Below, piece after piece: positions 49,029 to 59,397 of a stretch of DNA of 64,000 nt. Positions within the stretch are counted from its first letter, which is position 1. Every line of letters starts with the position of its first letter. Both the position numbers and the translations under genes were made by a program. This DNA is from Stropharia rugosoannulata (Eukaryota; Basidiomycota; Agaricomycetes; Agaricales; Strophariaceae), in contig JANCIK010000001.1 of assembly GCA_028532985.1 (NCBI GenBank), positions 3,844,001 to 3,908,000 of the forward strand, in the 5' to 3' direction. The notes below the pieces were generated by a model that saw only the letters and a program-made list of their open reading frames with translations, did not search any database and was not told the origin of the DNA.

Positions 49029-50564
49029 TCAGTCCCGCTCCCGGGCTGCAGACCCCGGCGCGTGCGTTTTCCTCGAAACGCGCAACGGCCTCACACCGCG
49101 ATCTGCTGGGCGTATCGATCCCTTCCGTTCGATGTGGGAGACCACGCTGTCCGAGCGGGCTGGCGGCTGCTGCGACTTCCCTCGAGACTTGAGCAGCTGC
49201 GCAATGAACGCAGAATTCTCGCGGGTCATCTCCCCCGTCATCTCCGTATCGTGCTCCGAGGGGCCCCCGCTAACATCGTTCTCCTCGCGCACAAGCCATG
49301 CCATGGCGTTCTCAGCGTCCGTCCGTTGCGACTCCCCCTCTGCTCCCGTCATATCCGTGAAGGCCGATCCACGGGTGGTGTCCCCCGGCCGAATGGTGCT
49401 TTCGCTAGCGTTGCTCTCGCGCTTCTCGCGGATTGCTGGAGGCGGGGAGAGCGGGGACTGACGAGCGCTCGACACACTGTCCCTAGGGTTGTTGTCGACG
49501 GGGAAACCCATGGAATGTGCGGATGCCTGGGAGTACATTGACTCTGAATCCACGTCCGACTGATCGCCTGTGTCCACTGCACGGTATGTATGATTCGACC
49601 CGCGCCGTGATACGCGCTTCCCCTTGGTCGTACGCCGCGTGGGCGGAGCGTACGAGGATGGAATTACGAGGGGCGGAAGCTGCTGTGCGGCAGGTTTTGG
49701 CTCCGGATGAGGATTAGGGAGAGGACCGGGGACGGGCTCAAGCTGAATCTCATCCATATAATGGATGTAAGGCGTCGCATCAGTAAGAGATATCGCATGT
49801 GTAAGGGGCGCGTGGTTAGCTTCAACCTCGTCGTTGACAAAAGGTGAGGGTGGGGAGTCTTTGTACTGCGCAAAGTCAGCACTGAACCGTGAGCCCCGCC
49901 TACTCTCCCCAAACGATGTCCTGACAAACGGCAAAGAGAACTTGGATTCCGTGCCCGGCGAGTTATTTTCATATCCCAGTTGCCTGTATTCCGGCGGCGG
50001 TGCAAACTTCTCCATCGTTTCGGCATCAACATTGCGGGATGGGGCCTTGTTGTGTCGTTTTGAGTTTGCACGTCTCTTTCGCCAGACAAGAAGAAATATT
50101 AATGCTGCGATGAGCAGCGCGCCAGCACCAGCTGATACAGCAATGGCGACTATCTTCGCTTTCGAAAGGCCCGACTCTGACGCGTGGGTTGTGTTTTGGA
50201 CCGGGTGGATGACACTGACGGTAGGCGATGCTGTCGAAGCAGCATCGGATGAAGATGAAACGAGGGGAGGAGGGGAGGTAGTAGCAGGTAGAAGTGTAGA
50301 TATAGCTTCGGTTACTGCTGAGCTCTGAGAGGGTGCAACAGTCGATGGTGAGAGTAAGCTTGTCAACAGAGTTTGCCTTCCACTGGATGATGGTGATGAC
50401 TCAAAGTCAGAACTTGATGAGAAGCGCACGCTTGATCCTGTGACCGTTGGACTAGTATCAATCTCAGTAGCAGATATTATGGATTCCGACATGATGGAAG
50501 ATCGTTGCGGAAACACAGAAGGAAGTCGAAAGAGAAAAAGGAATTGGAGTCCTGCCTGGGTCAC
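49029..50564 (-). CDS. single-pass membrane protein with Ser/Thr-rich ectodomain
   Basis: Intronless, up to 511 residues. From ATG 50564 it begins with a hydrophobic stretch (GLQFLFLFRLPSVF) that could act as a signal; a second ATG at 50492 (MSESIISATEIDTS) would lack it. A Ser/Thr-rich region of about 110 residues, probably O-glycosylated, is followed by one membrane helix (AKIVAIAVSAGAGALLIAAL, then IFLLVWRKRR). A long cytosolic tail with many SP/TP sites and basic patches (RRTTKGKRVSRRG) completes it. This layout is common for cell-wall stress sensors of the Mid2/Wsc style and for many fungal mid2-like proteins, but no WSC domain is present. The lack of introns is unusual in this window. 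Confidence 0.75.
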   Translation of the reverse strand: MTQAGLQFLFLFRLPSVFPQRSSIMSESIISATEIDTSPTVTGSSVRFSSSSDFESSPSSSGRQTLLTSLLSPSTVAPSQSSAVTEAISTLLPATTSPPPLVSSSSDAASTASPTVSVIHPVQNTTHASESGLSKAKIVAIAVSAGAGALLIAALIFLLVWRKRRANSKRHNKAPSRNVDAETMEKFAPPPEYRQLGYENNSPGTESKFSLPFVRTSFGESRRGSRFSADFAQYKDSPPSPFVNDEVEANHAPLTHAISLTDATPYIHYMDEIQLEPVPGPLPNPHPEPKPAAQQLPPLVIPSSYAPPTRRTTKGKRVSRRGSNHTYRAVDTGDQSDVDSESMYSQASAHSMGFPVDNNPRDSVSSARQSPLSPPPAIREKRESNASESTIRPGDTTRGSAFTDMTGAEGESQRTDAENAMAWLVREENDVSGGPSEHDTEMTGEMTRENSAFIAQLLKSRGKSQQPPARSDSVVSHIERKGSIRPADRGVRPLRVSRKTHAPGSAARERD

Positions 50565-51145
50565 CGGTGTATTATAGCCTGGAAATGGTTATGTATGGTA
50601 GTCATATACAAGACTGCTTGACGAGGACTTATAAGCCCGCAGCGGCATAGCCATCACCGTAAACGCATTGCCTCTGGCGGACATATAAATAGGAAAAGGA
50701 AGGAGACACCGCAACGAGGGTTTGAAACACTCCAAAGAGAGCTGCGCTTTATGATCAACTCCCATATGCATAACCGCGTTCACGCGAGCTCACCGATTGG
50801 CGCCTTCAAGCTTTAAAGTTCACGCTGACCAGAGAAGTCGAACGACCGTTCTCCTTGATGAAGCTGTTGGCGCTGTGAAGAGCCCGATTCGTTTGCAAGT
50901 CACTACGTTGAGTCCTAGGGCTGCAATTCTGGCAACAGAATGTCCGAATGGAGGAGTAGTTGGTAGCAAGATGCTCTACCACGGAAGGGAACGGTTTGGG
51001 AACGGTGTATCCATGCCGGCTTGCATTGAACAAAAAGTTCACACGGCTCTTGAACATAGTGTAGTATGTAGTATCGCATCACTCAAAATTGAATACATTT
51101 ACACAACATTTACATAGGCTTTTTGGCCTCACTACGCTCCCAACG
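50565..51145. other. intergenic
   Basis: No gene is seen. It separates the membrane protein from the 3' end of the decarboxylase locus. Confidence 0.4.
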
Positions 51146-51367
51146 TTAGTTGGAAAGCACGCCCGGCTTCAACCTTGCCTGGAAATTCGTCACAAGTTCT
51201 TCCCACCTGGCTGCGGCCTCGTTCAATTCCAGCAGGCTGGCGTTGGTTGCCTTGAGAGACTCTTTGTCGACATGAAGACAACCACTCAGCTTAATAGTGC
51301 CGTCCGTTACCTCCTCGAGTCCAGATGAAACTGTTTTATATATCGTGACTGGAAGCTCGGCGTCCAG
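51146..51367 (-). CDS. probable displaced C-terminal exon of the decarboxylase
   Basis: A 74-codon segment begins after TTCGAG at 51368 (an AG acceptor) and reads LDAELPVTIYKTVSSGLEEV, then TIKLSGCLHVDKESLKATNA, ending RLKPGVLSN and a stop. It continues in frame from the GACTTT|GTGAGA donor at 52614-52613 of the decarboxylase, which would make an intron of 1,246 nt against about 55 nt elsewhere. The exon is beta-rich like the preceding part of the C-terminal extension. The link is inferred; the alternative is that the decarboxylase ends nine codons after 52614 and this is an unrelated remnant. Confidence 0.45.
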   Translation of the reverse strand: MDAELPVTIYKTVSSGLEEVTDGTIKLSGCLHVDKESLKATNASLLELNEAAARWEELVTNFQARLKPGVLSN

Positions 51368-51399
51368 CTCGAAGATACTGGTGACATCAGGAAAACGTC

Positions 51400-52600
51400 G
51401 CATGTCACTTTCATGACTTTGGCCACTTTGGAAAGTGGTGAAAGACGTCAAAGTGGTAAAAGTGGCTACTACTTTGGAAAATGAGGTACATGTACTTTCA
51501 AAGATATTAAACATCTTTAGTTCCTTTCCAGAGTTGTCATACAACTTTGGCGTCTTTCTGAAGTTGGAAGATCTCTTTCTAAAGTAGTTACTTTTACTCT
51601 AACATATGTACTGTTACTCACCCCATTTTACTTTGACTAATTTGAGGTCGCTTTCTAGCCATCTTTGAATAGTGACTTTACCCTGGAGAATATGCTTTAA
51701 CTTTTACTGCTCACTAACTTTCACTTCACTAGTATACTATTCCGACTGGCACGTGATGCAAATGGATCTGACAGGCCAATGACAGGCGGTCTGATATTTA
51801 TAACGCAGGATTACACCTGTACTACACCTCTACGCTACCGTCTACCAAATGATCCAACTCCGAGTTGTCACCTCCCTGTTCCTCGACTTCTCCTATACCT
51901 CCTCCACGTACACCAGTTCTGCATGGCGGTACCAGGTCTGCGCGCATCGATAACGGGTCTCGGTCGGAGTCGGGCTCACTACTATCTGGATCTGAGTGAT
52001 ACTCAACATCAACTGTGGGGTCTTCGGTGATGTCAACGTCGTTCATAACTTCGGATGATGATGACAGGCTGCCTTACCCATATGAATATACTTTGGTCGC
52101 CCTTTGGCTCTCTATGCCACAGAAGGTGGTTGGTGTGATTACTTACTAGTAGACTGGCATAGAAATGAAAACACACCATATAATTGGTTATAAACTCAGC
52201 TTCTTCTAATTCTTCCTGGTCGGATGATGGAATAATTTCTGTAGTATCACTGATAGCGTGCATATGCCAGGCAATGTTCAATGCTGTAGTAGGAATTGAG
52301 TAGGAAAGAAACAAAGTACAAGATGATGATGACCGATAGTAATCAGCCAAAATCTTGGCACAAAATGGAAAGTTATGAACAGGGGCTCAAAGTAGGTGAA
52401 AAGCGGTACCTCATAACTTGAAAGATACCTTGAAATACCGAAGTCAGGGAGCCAAAGTCAAAGTTATAATATGGAACAAATGCTAAAACTAAGAAGTGAA
52501 AGTCACTGCAAAGATTTTCTTTCAAAGTAGTCGAACATTTTGAAAGACAAAGTATACATAAAGTTGGTATAAAGGTATAATTACAAATTTAAAGTATAAT
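51400..52600. mobile_element. putative inserted element with inverted ACTTTG-rich arms
   Basis: The left arm (about 51400-51720) contains many ACTTTG/ACTTTC/ACTTTT units on the + strand. The right arm (about 52360-52600) contains the same units on the complementary strand (CAAAGT, GAAAGT), so the arms are inverted. GGTAAAGTCACTATTCAAAG in the left arm (reverse complement) resembles GTGAAAGTCACTGCAAAG in the right. The middle has weak open frames on the - strand with no transposase domain I recognise. I cannot fix the exact termini or a target duplication. It lies between the two parts of the decarboxylase reading frame. Confidence 0.45.
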
Positions 52601-55600
52601 AAAGAGCTCTCACAAAGTCAACGATGCTAAAGAGCTTTGCGACGTTTTCCTGATGGATGGGACGTAGTTTGAAAGGTGAATTATTCTGCAATGCCGTCGT
52701 GTTAGAAACCAAGTCGCCAAAGCGAAACTCAACGATAAGATTGCCCTGTTCTAAGTCCTTTTCTTCAAGTGAAATCTTCAGTTTATCGGTGATAACACCT
52801 GCGTTCAAGAGAAGAGTCGATGCCGTTGTGACAATACTGCTCAGGTACTCAGAGCCTTTTGACCCGTAGATGTAGAAGTACATCGCGTTCGCCTTCGGCA
52901 TTGAAACAGGGCTGGGGATGGACAACGGTCGGTCTAACAAGACGTCAAGGATTGCAAACCGAAATGTTTTACCGGTGCTGTAAGGCAGATTGCATTAAGT
53001 ACTGCCGAAGTCCTAAGTCAAGAAATTCAAGTACCTATTTTTGCCAAAGAGCGACTGGCTGGCAAAAATATCGCGAAGATAACGGGCTGTTTTTATTTCA
53101 ATAATTATGGGCTGTCCGCGTTTGTTGTTCGGCTTGGTGCTCTTCGTGTCGTCCGCTTTGTTCTCCTCTTCCAAGCTGCTATCCGCCTTGGGGTTCCTTT
53201 CCTTGTTGTCTGGCTTGTCCATTGAATGATGCTTCACTGAGATAATAATTTGGCGGGGGCTTGTAGAGCTCGGTATGTAAACAAGGTACCCCTTCCTTTC
53301 ATCGTCGTAGAGGGATCCATGAAAAACGAATCTGTGGATGATCCTTGGCTCTGAAGTTGTGTGCACTTCGTTGCGTATTTTCTGCGCCCATAGATGTCAG
53401 AACAAGTGTTTGGGAGAAAATCTTGACGTTCAGTGCTTACCTCTACTTCATCCTCCACGATCTCTTGGAAGGTGTCGATCAACGTACCAATGAAGTTGTT
53501 GATGGTCGTGAATGGAGACATGACAACGTTTCTAAGAACAACAAGATCTTCTGAGTCTTCTGGTAAGCCCATACGGTGTTTCATTTCAGTAGCGCATTCC
53601 CCATACTCTGCCTGCTTGAAGACAGTCGAGGTAAGATAAAATGGAACCTCTAGGGGATCCTGTTCAGGCTTTGTGACTGAAAGACGATTGACGACGGCCA
53701 TGTTAAGCCTATTTGCCTTTGCAATATTAGTGTTCAATGTGCCATCATTAAGACGAAAGTTGCAGGCAAAGACATTTATGTTGAGGTCAGATCCAAGGCC
53801 ATTCAGGATGTTCATGGCGCGATCATTCTCGACAATTTCCTCGTTAGATTTGAAGAGGATGTTTTGCCGTATGAATTGCTTTTCGTCCTCGACTGTTTGC
53901 TTCGTAGCTTTGGGGTCAAGCTCTGCGGGGATTTTGTTGAATGGGGTAATGGTGAAGCTCGATGTATCGGTAGACATCGCCGACCAGTGGGCTGCATACT
54001 ATCACGTTAAGTCAGCAAGCTCTACTCGATAAAGTTAACAGAGTCCATACACGTCTGCAGGCATACATGACTTCCCCAAGCAAAGCTCCATATCCTTCCG
54101 GGTTCAGACCGATCGTATCGTGAGCAATATATGCAGCTACAGGGGCCGCTCCAGGTTTGCTGTAAATAGTCTAATTAATAACCAGTCATGGTGCAGACGT
54201 CAACCTACTTACCTTCCTTCAATTCCATATATCCCGATGTTGGTACTATCATTTTGAACGGCAGCGTTGTCGAGATATGGCGCGCTCCATGTAACAAGGT
54301 TTGTCATGTGTTTGTCGCGATAGCACAGAGCGCCCGCTGGGTATGGAACATAGCCCGCTTTGTGAGGGTCAATTGTGACAGAGTCTGCGAGTCTCAGAAA
54401 CGCCAGTTGTCTAGCGCTATCCCGTCGCAGGCTAACGTGGGGCAAAAATCCGGGTTTAGTGGTTTGAATATTGTATGCCACAATTGCGCTAGCTGAAGAG
54501 TCGCCTGTAGCAACAACGTTAGGATCAATCGTCAATGAGGGATCGATCATAGTCGCAAAGTAACCACCCCACGCTGCATCTGCATGGACAACAAATGTAA
54601 GTCCCTCCTTTCTGAACTTGTCTCGCAAAGCAAGCACGTCCTCAAGTCGGTCAATACTGCCCTCTTCTGTAGTACCAATTATTGTGACCACTTGGTATAC
54701 TGGAGTTTTGCTTTTGAGGCACTCTTCGAGCTCCCTTTCAAGAGCTGGGATGCTCATTCGAGCTTCATGATCGACCTTTATATTGCACAGGTTGTCAGAT
54801 CTGATACCAAGTACAGCTAAGTTGTTTATAAGTGATTAGACGGTTCCAATATCAAATAATGGGACATACCGGCTGCCTTTGGCCAGGAGTAATGTTTTGT
54901 ACTCGACGCAAGGACGACGGGATCGTTTTCGAAGTCCGGGAATAGTGATTTCAAGTGATCTTTTCCAGTAGACTGTATGATGTACTTATTTATGGACGCT
55001 TCAATTTCTTCGCGATCATAGACGCCTTCAGAAGCATCGACAAGCTGCTGAGGTAAGTCCAAAATTGTTGCCGCTTCGAGATTAAGAAGCTCCCATGTTG
55101 AACATTCATCCAATCTTTTCTCTTGTCCAGGGCATGTCTTGACTCTGAACCCGAGCAGCAGGGTTAAGTCATTTTTGACCGCTTCCTTCACTGACAGGGG
55201 ATAGAACTTGAGGTTACGAGCTTGTGTGAAACGATAAGTAGGATTTGCGAAGTCTCAAGCGATATCAACATACCTGCCCTAGAAGTGAAGACATCTCGAG
55301 TAAGGAAACAAAAATAATAATGAAGCTTACATACCACATTGACTCGAGATTTGCTACTGTTCCTCCCGACGATATATGACCCCATGGCACCGGCTGGGAA
55401 GGAGTCTGCAAACTCTTGTCGATGACATTATAGCCGACCATCTTGCATAACTGCAACCCGCATTCTACCTCGATTGCAGAGGTGATCGGGCTTGCTTCAA
55501 ACGCAATGTTGTTTGGGTTGTAGAACATGGTCGAAACATATGCGAGTATTGCCGGCAAGGACTGATCAACACACATATGTCCGCTATAGCGAGGAGAATA

Positions 55601-55996
55601 GAAGGGTATCGACTTCTGGCCGAGTAGTTCTTGAAGTTCACTAAGCTTGTAAATCATGTCGGCCTTTACAGCTTGAAAGCCGGGTGAAGCCTGTGTATCG
55701 GAGGATATAAATGGCTGTATGGTGGACGACATAAGTAAGCAGATTATGTTCAGAAGTTGAAATTACGGTACCGAGTCGTCTTTGTAGTATTTTCTCCTAG
55801 CATTTATCTGGGCCGTAGCCATTTTGTTCAAAAGCTCCATCAACATTTCAGAATTCTCAGCTTTGGGACCCAAAAACAAGGCTGCTATGCCTTGAAACTG
55901 GCTTTGGGGAGCCCAAAACTTTGCTGGGGAGTCTGCCATTAGTAGATCAGCTTTGAAACGAAGAGGTAGTAGAGAAACATCTCGAGGATGCTGCAT
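52581..55996 (-). CDS. non-canonical aromatic L-amino acid decarboxylase (PLP group II) with C-terminal extension
   Basis: Start ATG 55996 (MQHPRDVSLLPLRFKADLLM). The catalytic half reads PFYSPRYSGHMCVDQSLPAI, HISSGGTVANLESMW, AARNLKFYPLSVKEA, then HADAAWGGYF and VTIDPHKAGYVPYPAG, with the Lys that binds pyridoxal phosphate. After YGALLGEVMYACRR it continues for over 400 residues (LNINVFACNFRLNDGTLNTN, IIHRFVFHGSLYDDERKGYL, FRFAILDVLLDRPLSIPSP). This long appended part matches the architecture of the fungal decarboxylases with a C-terminal regulatory domain described from Psilocybe cubensis and Ceriporiopsis. Such enzymes convert tyrosine, phenylalanine or tryptophan to the amine; which one is not decidable here. 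The 3' end is disturbed (see neighbouring entries). Exons are multiple and small introns clear. Confidence 0.87.
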
Positions 55997-56940
55997 AATT
56001 TATACTCCAGCGGAGGGTGGCAAGTTGAATGGAATTCACAGTATAGGAAAGGCTCAGAAAATTACAACAAGTTAGACTACTATGTCAACAGTCCAGGCGG
56101 AGGTAGAATGACATTTCTTCTAGTGTTGCTTGCCAAGTTGGCCGATGTTACGGAGATTCCAGACTTGCCAGAGTGCCGGCCACTGGGAACCTACATGATA
56201 CTCGGGTCACCCACTGATCCACATTGAATATACATCATGTACAGAAGATGTCCTTGTTCAAGTTCACATCAATGTGCGAGATTTCTGACTAGTAATCAAG
56301 GGGCCAATTGTGTATAGAAATACTCAATGCTTGTAATACATATTTGCTACTTTAAGGGCCTGTTCGGCAACTGTTCGGCTGAAGTTCGACGCCTTCAAGT
56401 TGTCGACGCCGTCATATTATCACCAGGTTCCCTTGTTTGGTAGCACCTCGCACGTGCCTCACGAGAGTGACAGAGAGTGACTATGCAATCAGTATGTGTA
56501 ATCATTAGGTAAACTTGTTCCAGAACATTTACATACAAATTTAGGGTCTCAAATCCGCCAAATCCGGACAGGGGGTGGCAGGAGCTTCCCGGGTCCTCCC
56601 GTACATCCTGTCCGGAGTTTCTTCGCGTGCAGAGCGAAATTTGAGCGAACAGTACTACTCTATGCAACGCGTGTGCATTTGAGGAGAACACATGAACGCG
56701 GGCTCAGCGGGCGACAAAGAAGAATTTCTCGCAAAGTTCGAGCGCCGCGGCCGACTATTCCGGGCACCAACAACGGTCCGGATGCGGATGCGGGCCACGT
56801 TACTCAGTTCCCTGGCTCTTTCCGGCAGGTAGTAACCCACGTCATAAAGTGAACTTGGTACTCCACTCGTTGGATTGGAGCAGGGATACCGACTGTCCGT
56901 TGCATCGACCAGTCGACCGCAGCTCTGATATCTATGAAAT
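55997..56940. other. intergenic, divergent promoter region
   Basis: Upstream of both the decarboxylase (-) and CMC4 (+). Open frames on the - strand (56395-57002) have no domain and partly lie antisense to CMC4. No gene is seen. Confidence 0.45.
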
Positions 56941-57293
56941 ATGTCTACAAAGGTGTTTTTCTCATCATAACCTACCTTTGTCTGGCATTTCATTAACTTC
57001 AAACCATACTACATTGTTCAGAAGCCCGTAGTTGAAGCGCCGTCTTGTCAAGCTCAAGGTTTGATAATTTCGTAAACATCAGCTTGTAGCACTTACTGAC
57101 TCTACCAGCTTGCGCCTTGCAATCGTGTTTGAACAGAAACACTTATGCTCCAGAGAAGTGCGATCAGTATCTACGGGGGCTCTATGAATGTTGCCAACAG
57201 ATGTACCAAGAAACATCAGAAAAAGGAGAATCCACAGCGTGTCCTATGCCTAGAGTAGTGACCAGATGGCTGAAAGATCATCCAGAAAAGTAA
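56941..57293 (+). CDS. CMC4: Cmc4, twin Cx9C-type mitochondrial intermembrane space protein
   Basis: Three exons read by eye: 56941-56952 (MSTK), 57022-57058 and 57109-57293, 234 nt, 77 residues. The joins give KPVVEAPSCQAQ, ACALQSCLNRNTYAPEKC, then YLRGLYECCQQMYQ, TACPMPRV and WLKDHPEK. The Cys spacing (SC...KC and YECC...AC) and the start match yeast Cmc4 and human CMC4. The protein folds through Mia40-dependent disulfides in the mitochondrial intermembrane space. The first exon is only 12 nt, so frame-only gene finders can miss this gene. The splice sites are GT-AG in both cases. It lies back to back with the protease on the - strand, 129 bp apart at their 3' ends. Confidence 0.88.
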
Positions 57294-57422
57294 ATTGTAA
57301 TTTCGACGCAGAGATTAATGACAATAAGAATTACAATCGTTGAAGAAGAAAATCTAGCGGTAATGTAACACTCTAATTTACACCTAATGTCCCTTATATC
57401 TAACTACCTAATACTAATGCGT

Positions 57423-59397
57423 TTAGTGGGGTTGGTTGTGGGCCAAGTAGTTCGCGGTTCCCGAAGCTACAACGATCAATAACACTCAGACCTTGAGACA
57501 AGAATCATTCAAGTCCGGGGACTCACGAATACCCGACAGAGCGCCTTTTACGGTGTAGTTTTGAACCTTGGCGACCATATCTGCTGGAGCAAGATTGCCC
57601 TCTGTGCTTATCAAACATGCAACAATACCGGAGACATGTGGAGTCGCCTTGAACTCAAGATAAGAGCCGGAAAAACATAAAAAGATGAACGGTACATACC
57701 ATTGAAGTCCCAAAGTCGATAGCGCTGCTGTCCGGACTGCCAATCCAAGCGCTCAATATCGTGTCCCCAGGAGCGAAGAGGTTGACTACTGAGCCATAGT
57801 TGGAGTAGCTGGCCATTTCATCTTGAATAGTAGTCGCCCCTACGGTGATGACTGTTGACATCCGTGCCGGGGAGGTATAAACTGCATCCGTTGCATCATT
57901 CCCGGCTGCAACCTAAATAATATTCTTCAGTCTCAGGAACGGCGCTGTCAAATAATATAACGTACCACCACATGAATACCAGCGTTAACGACCTGCAATG
58001 GGGATTCAAAGTGAGGAGAGCCCAGCTATGGTATGTTTAAATAGCGACGTACAGCATTGACAGCGGCGTCTAATACATCATTCGAGGGCCCTCCAAGAGA
58101 CATGGATACGATAGAGGGACGCCCTGTGCTCTGGACTTGACCGATGACCCAGTTGAGGCCTGTGATTCTATTCACTAGTGAACAAATCGTCCTTTAAAGG
58201 CAAAGTAGACGGTGGAATGGCTTACATTCCTGAATAGCTTCCTTGTCTATGCGCACCGTGAGTGCCAGATAAGCAAGAAATTCCAACGACCAACTTACTT
58301 GTTAACGTCGTCAAGAACTTTGACCGCAATAAGATTCGCTTTCTATAACAGAAAGATAATGTTAGCCTCAACTTCTATGGATGCTATCAAATTGAAGAGT
58401 AGCTGCTCACTTTGGCTACGCCGTATATTTTGCCGGCTGCTGATCCTCTGGATTTTGGAATGGGTTGGTTAGCACTTTGGGGTGAAAAATGTCTCAATCA
58501 CTAACGCGACGTGTGTACCATGTCCGTTACCATCTGCTTCACTGCATGCTTGATTAGCCATTCATGTTAGTCAAATGTGAGCATAGGTCATACGCGTAGT
58601 TCTCAACGCTAAGGCCCCATGTGGCTCGCCCTTCAAAGTCGTTCTGCGGAAAGTGTCGTTAGTATTTGGACTAGTAAAAGTATACGTTTCACGTACGTGC
58701 TCAAGATATATGCCCGTGTCTGTGTGAGATGAAAATCAATATCTGAAGTATGTCGGTTGCAATACAATACGGGTGTGCTCACCAAAAACGTAGATGTCGA
58801 CTCCATCACCACAGCTATCGTTGTAGGTGTAATTGTAAACCAGTCCCCTGTTAAAGCTTCGTCAACTCTCCATTTTTCACACTGAAAAGTGTACACGTAC
58901 GCTACGTTGTAGTCTGTTATTGGTTGCATAGTGCTTATTCTGTGCAGTCCCCAGGTCTCGTTTACCCTGTTGATAATTTGAGAAACTACCGCAATCAAAA
59001 TTGGAGTGATGCTTACTGGACCGTAACGTCAAAACCATGCGCGGTTTCATCCTCAGAAATATGCGCGACGTCCGGAGACGCTCGGAGAGAGTTCAGTGCG
59101 TCAATACTAAGACTGGCTACAGGCACAAAACAGGAGTATGCATCAATTGCAAAACACAAGTTTGAGTGAGCATAAACACCTACCGGCTATGCCGTTTGCG
59201 TGGGGCCAGTCGACAGCATTCGCCACGCCATGCTTCTTGAGCCAGCCTTTCCTGGAGGTACCTTTCTTGAAACCGACGAGGTACTTGCCACTGATGGGCT
59301 TTTGTGCTTTTTGCACGCCGAGTAGTGCACTGGGGCGTGCAAAGACCTCGAGTGTAAGTACGGCGAGGAGAAGAAGATTAGCTGAGGATAAACGCAT
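57423..59397 (-). CDS. secreted subtilisin-like serine protease (S8, proteinase K type)
   Basis: Starts with a clear signal peptide (MRLSSANLLLLAVLTLEVFA) and a propeptide segment (GKYLVGFKKG). The catalytic triad is reconstructed through splicing: Asp in VFDTGIYLEH, His in NGHGTHVA and Ser in FGTSM|ATPHVSG, with the oxyanion Asn in VVAAGNDA. The last splice converts SGI to GIPSGTANYLAHNQPH and a stop at 57423-57425, which matches the usual end of these proteases better than reading on. About 12 short introns are present. It is a zymogen expected to be exported and to degrade extracellular protein. All active residues are present. The propeptide looks short but parts may be in unplaced exons around 59000-59150. 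Confidence 0.9.

Noticed and set aside
49132..49541. Overlapping + strand frames of up to 188 codons
   Set aside because: GC-rich shadows of the intronless membrane protein on the opposite strand.
56655..57002. 115-codon frame on the - strand
   Set aside because: Partly antisense to CMC4 and without any domain.
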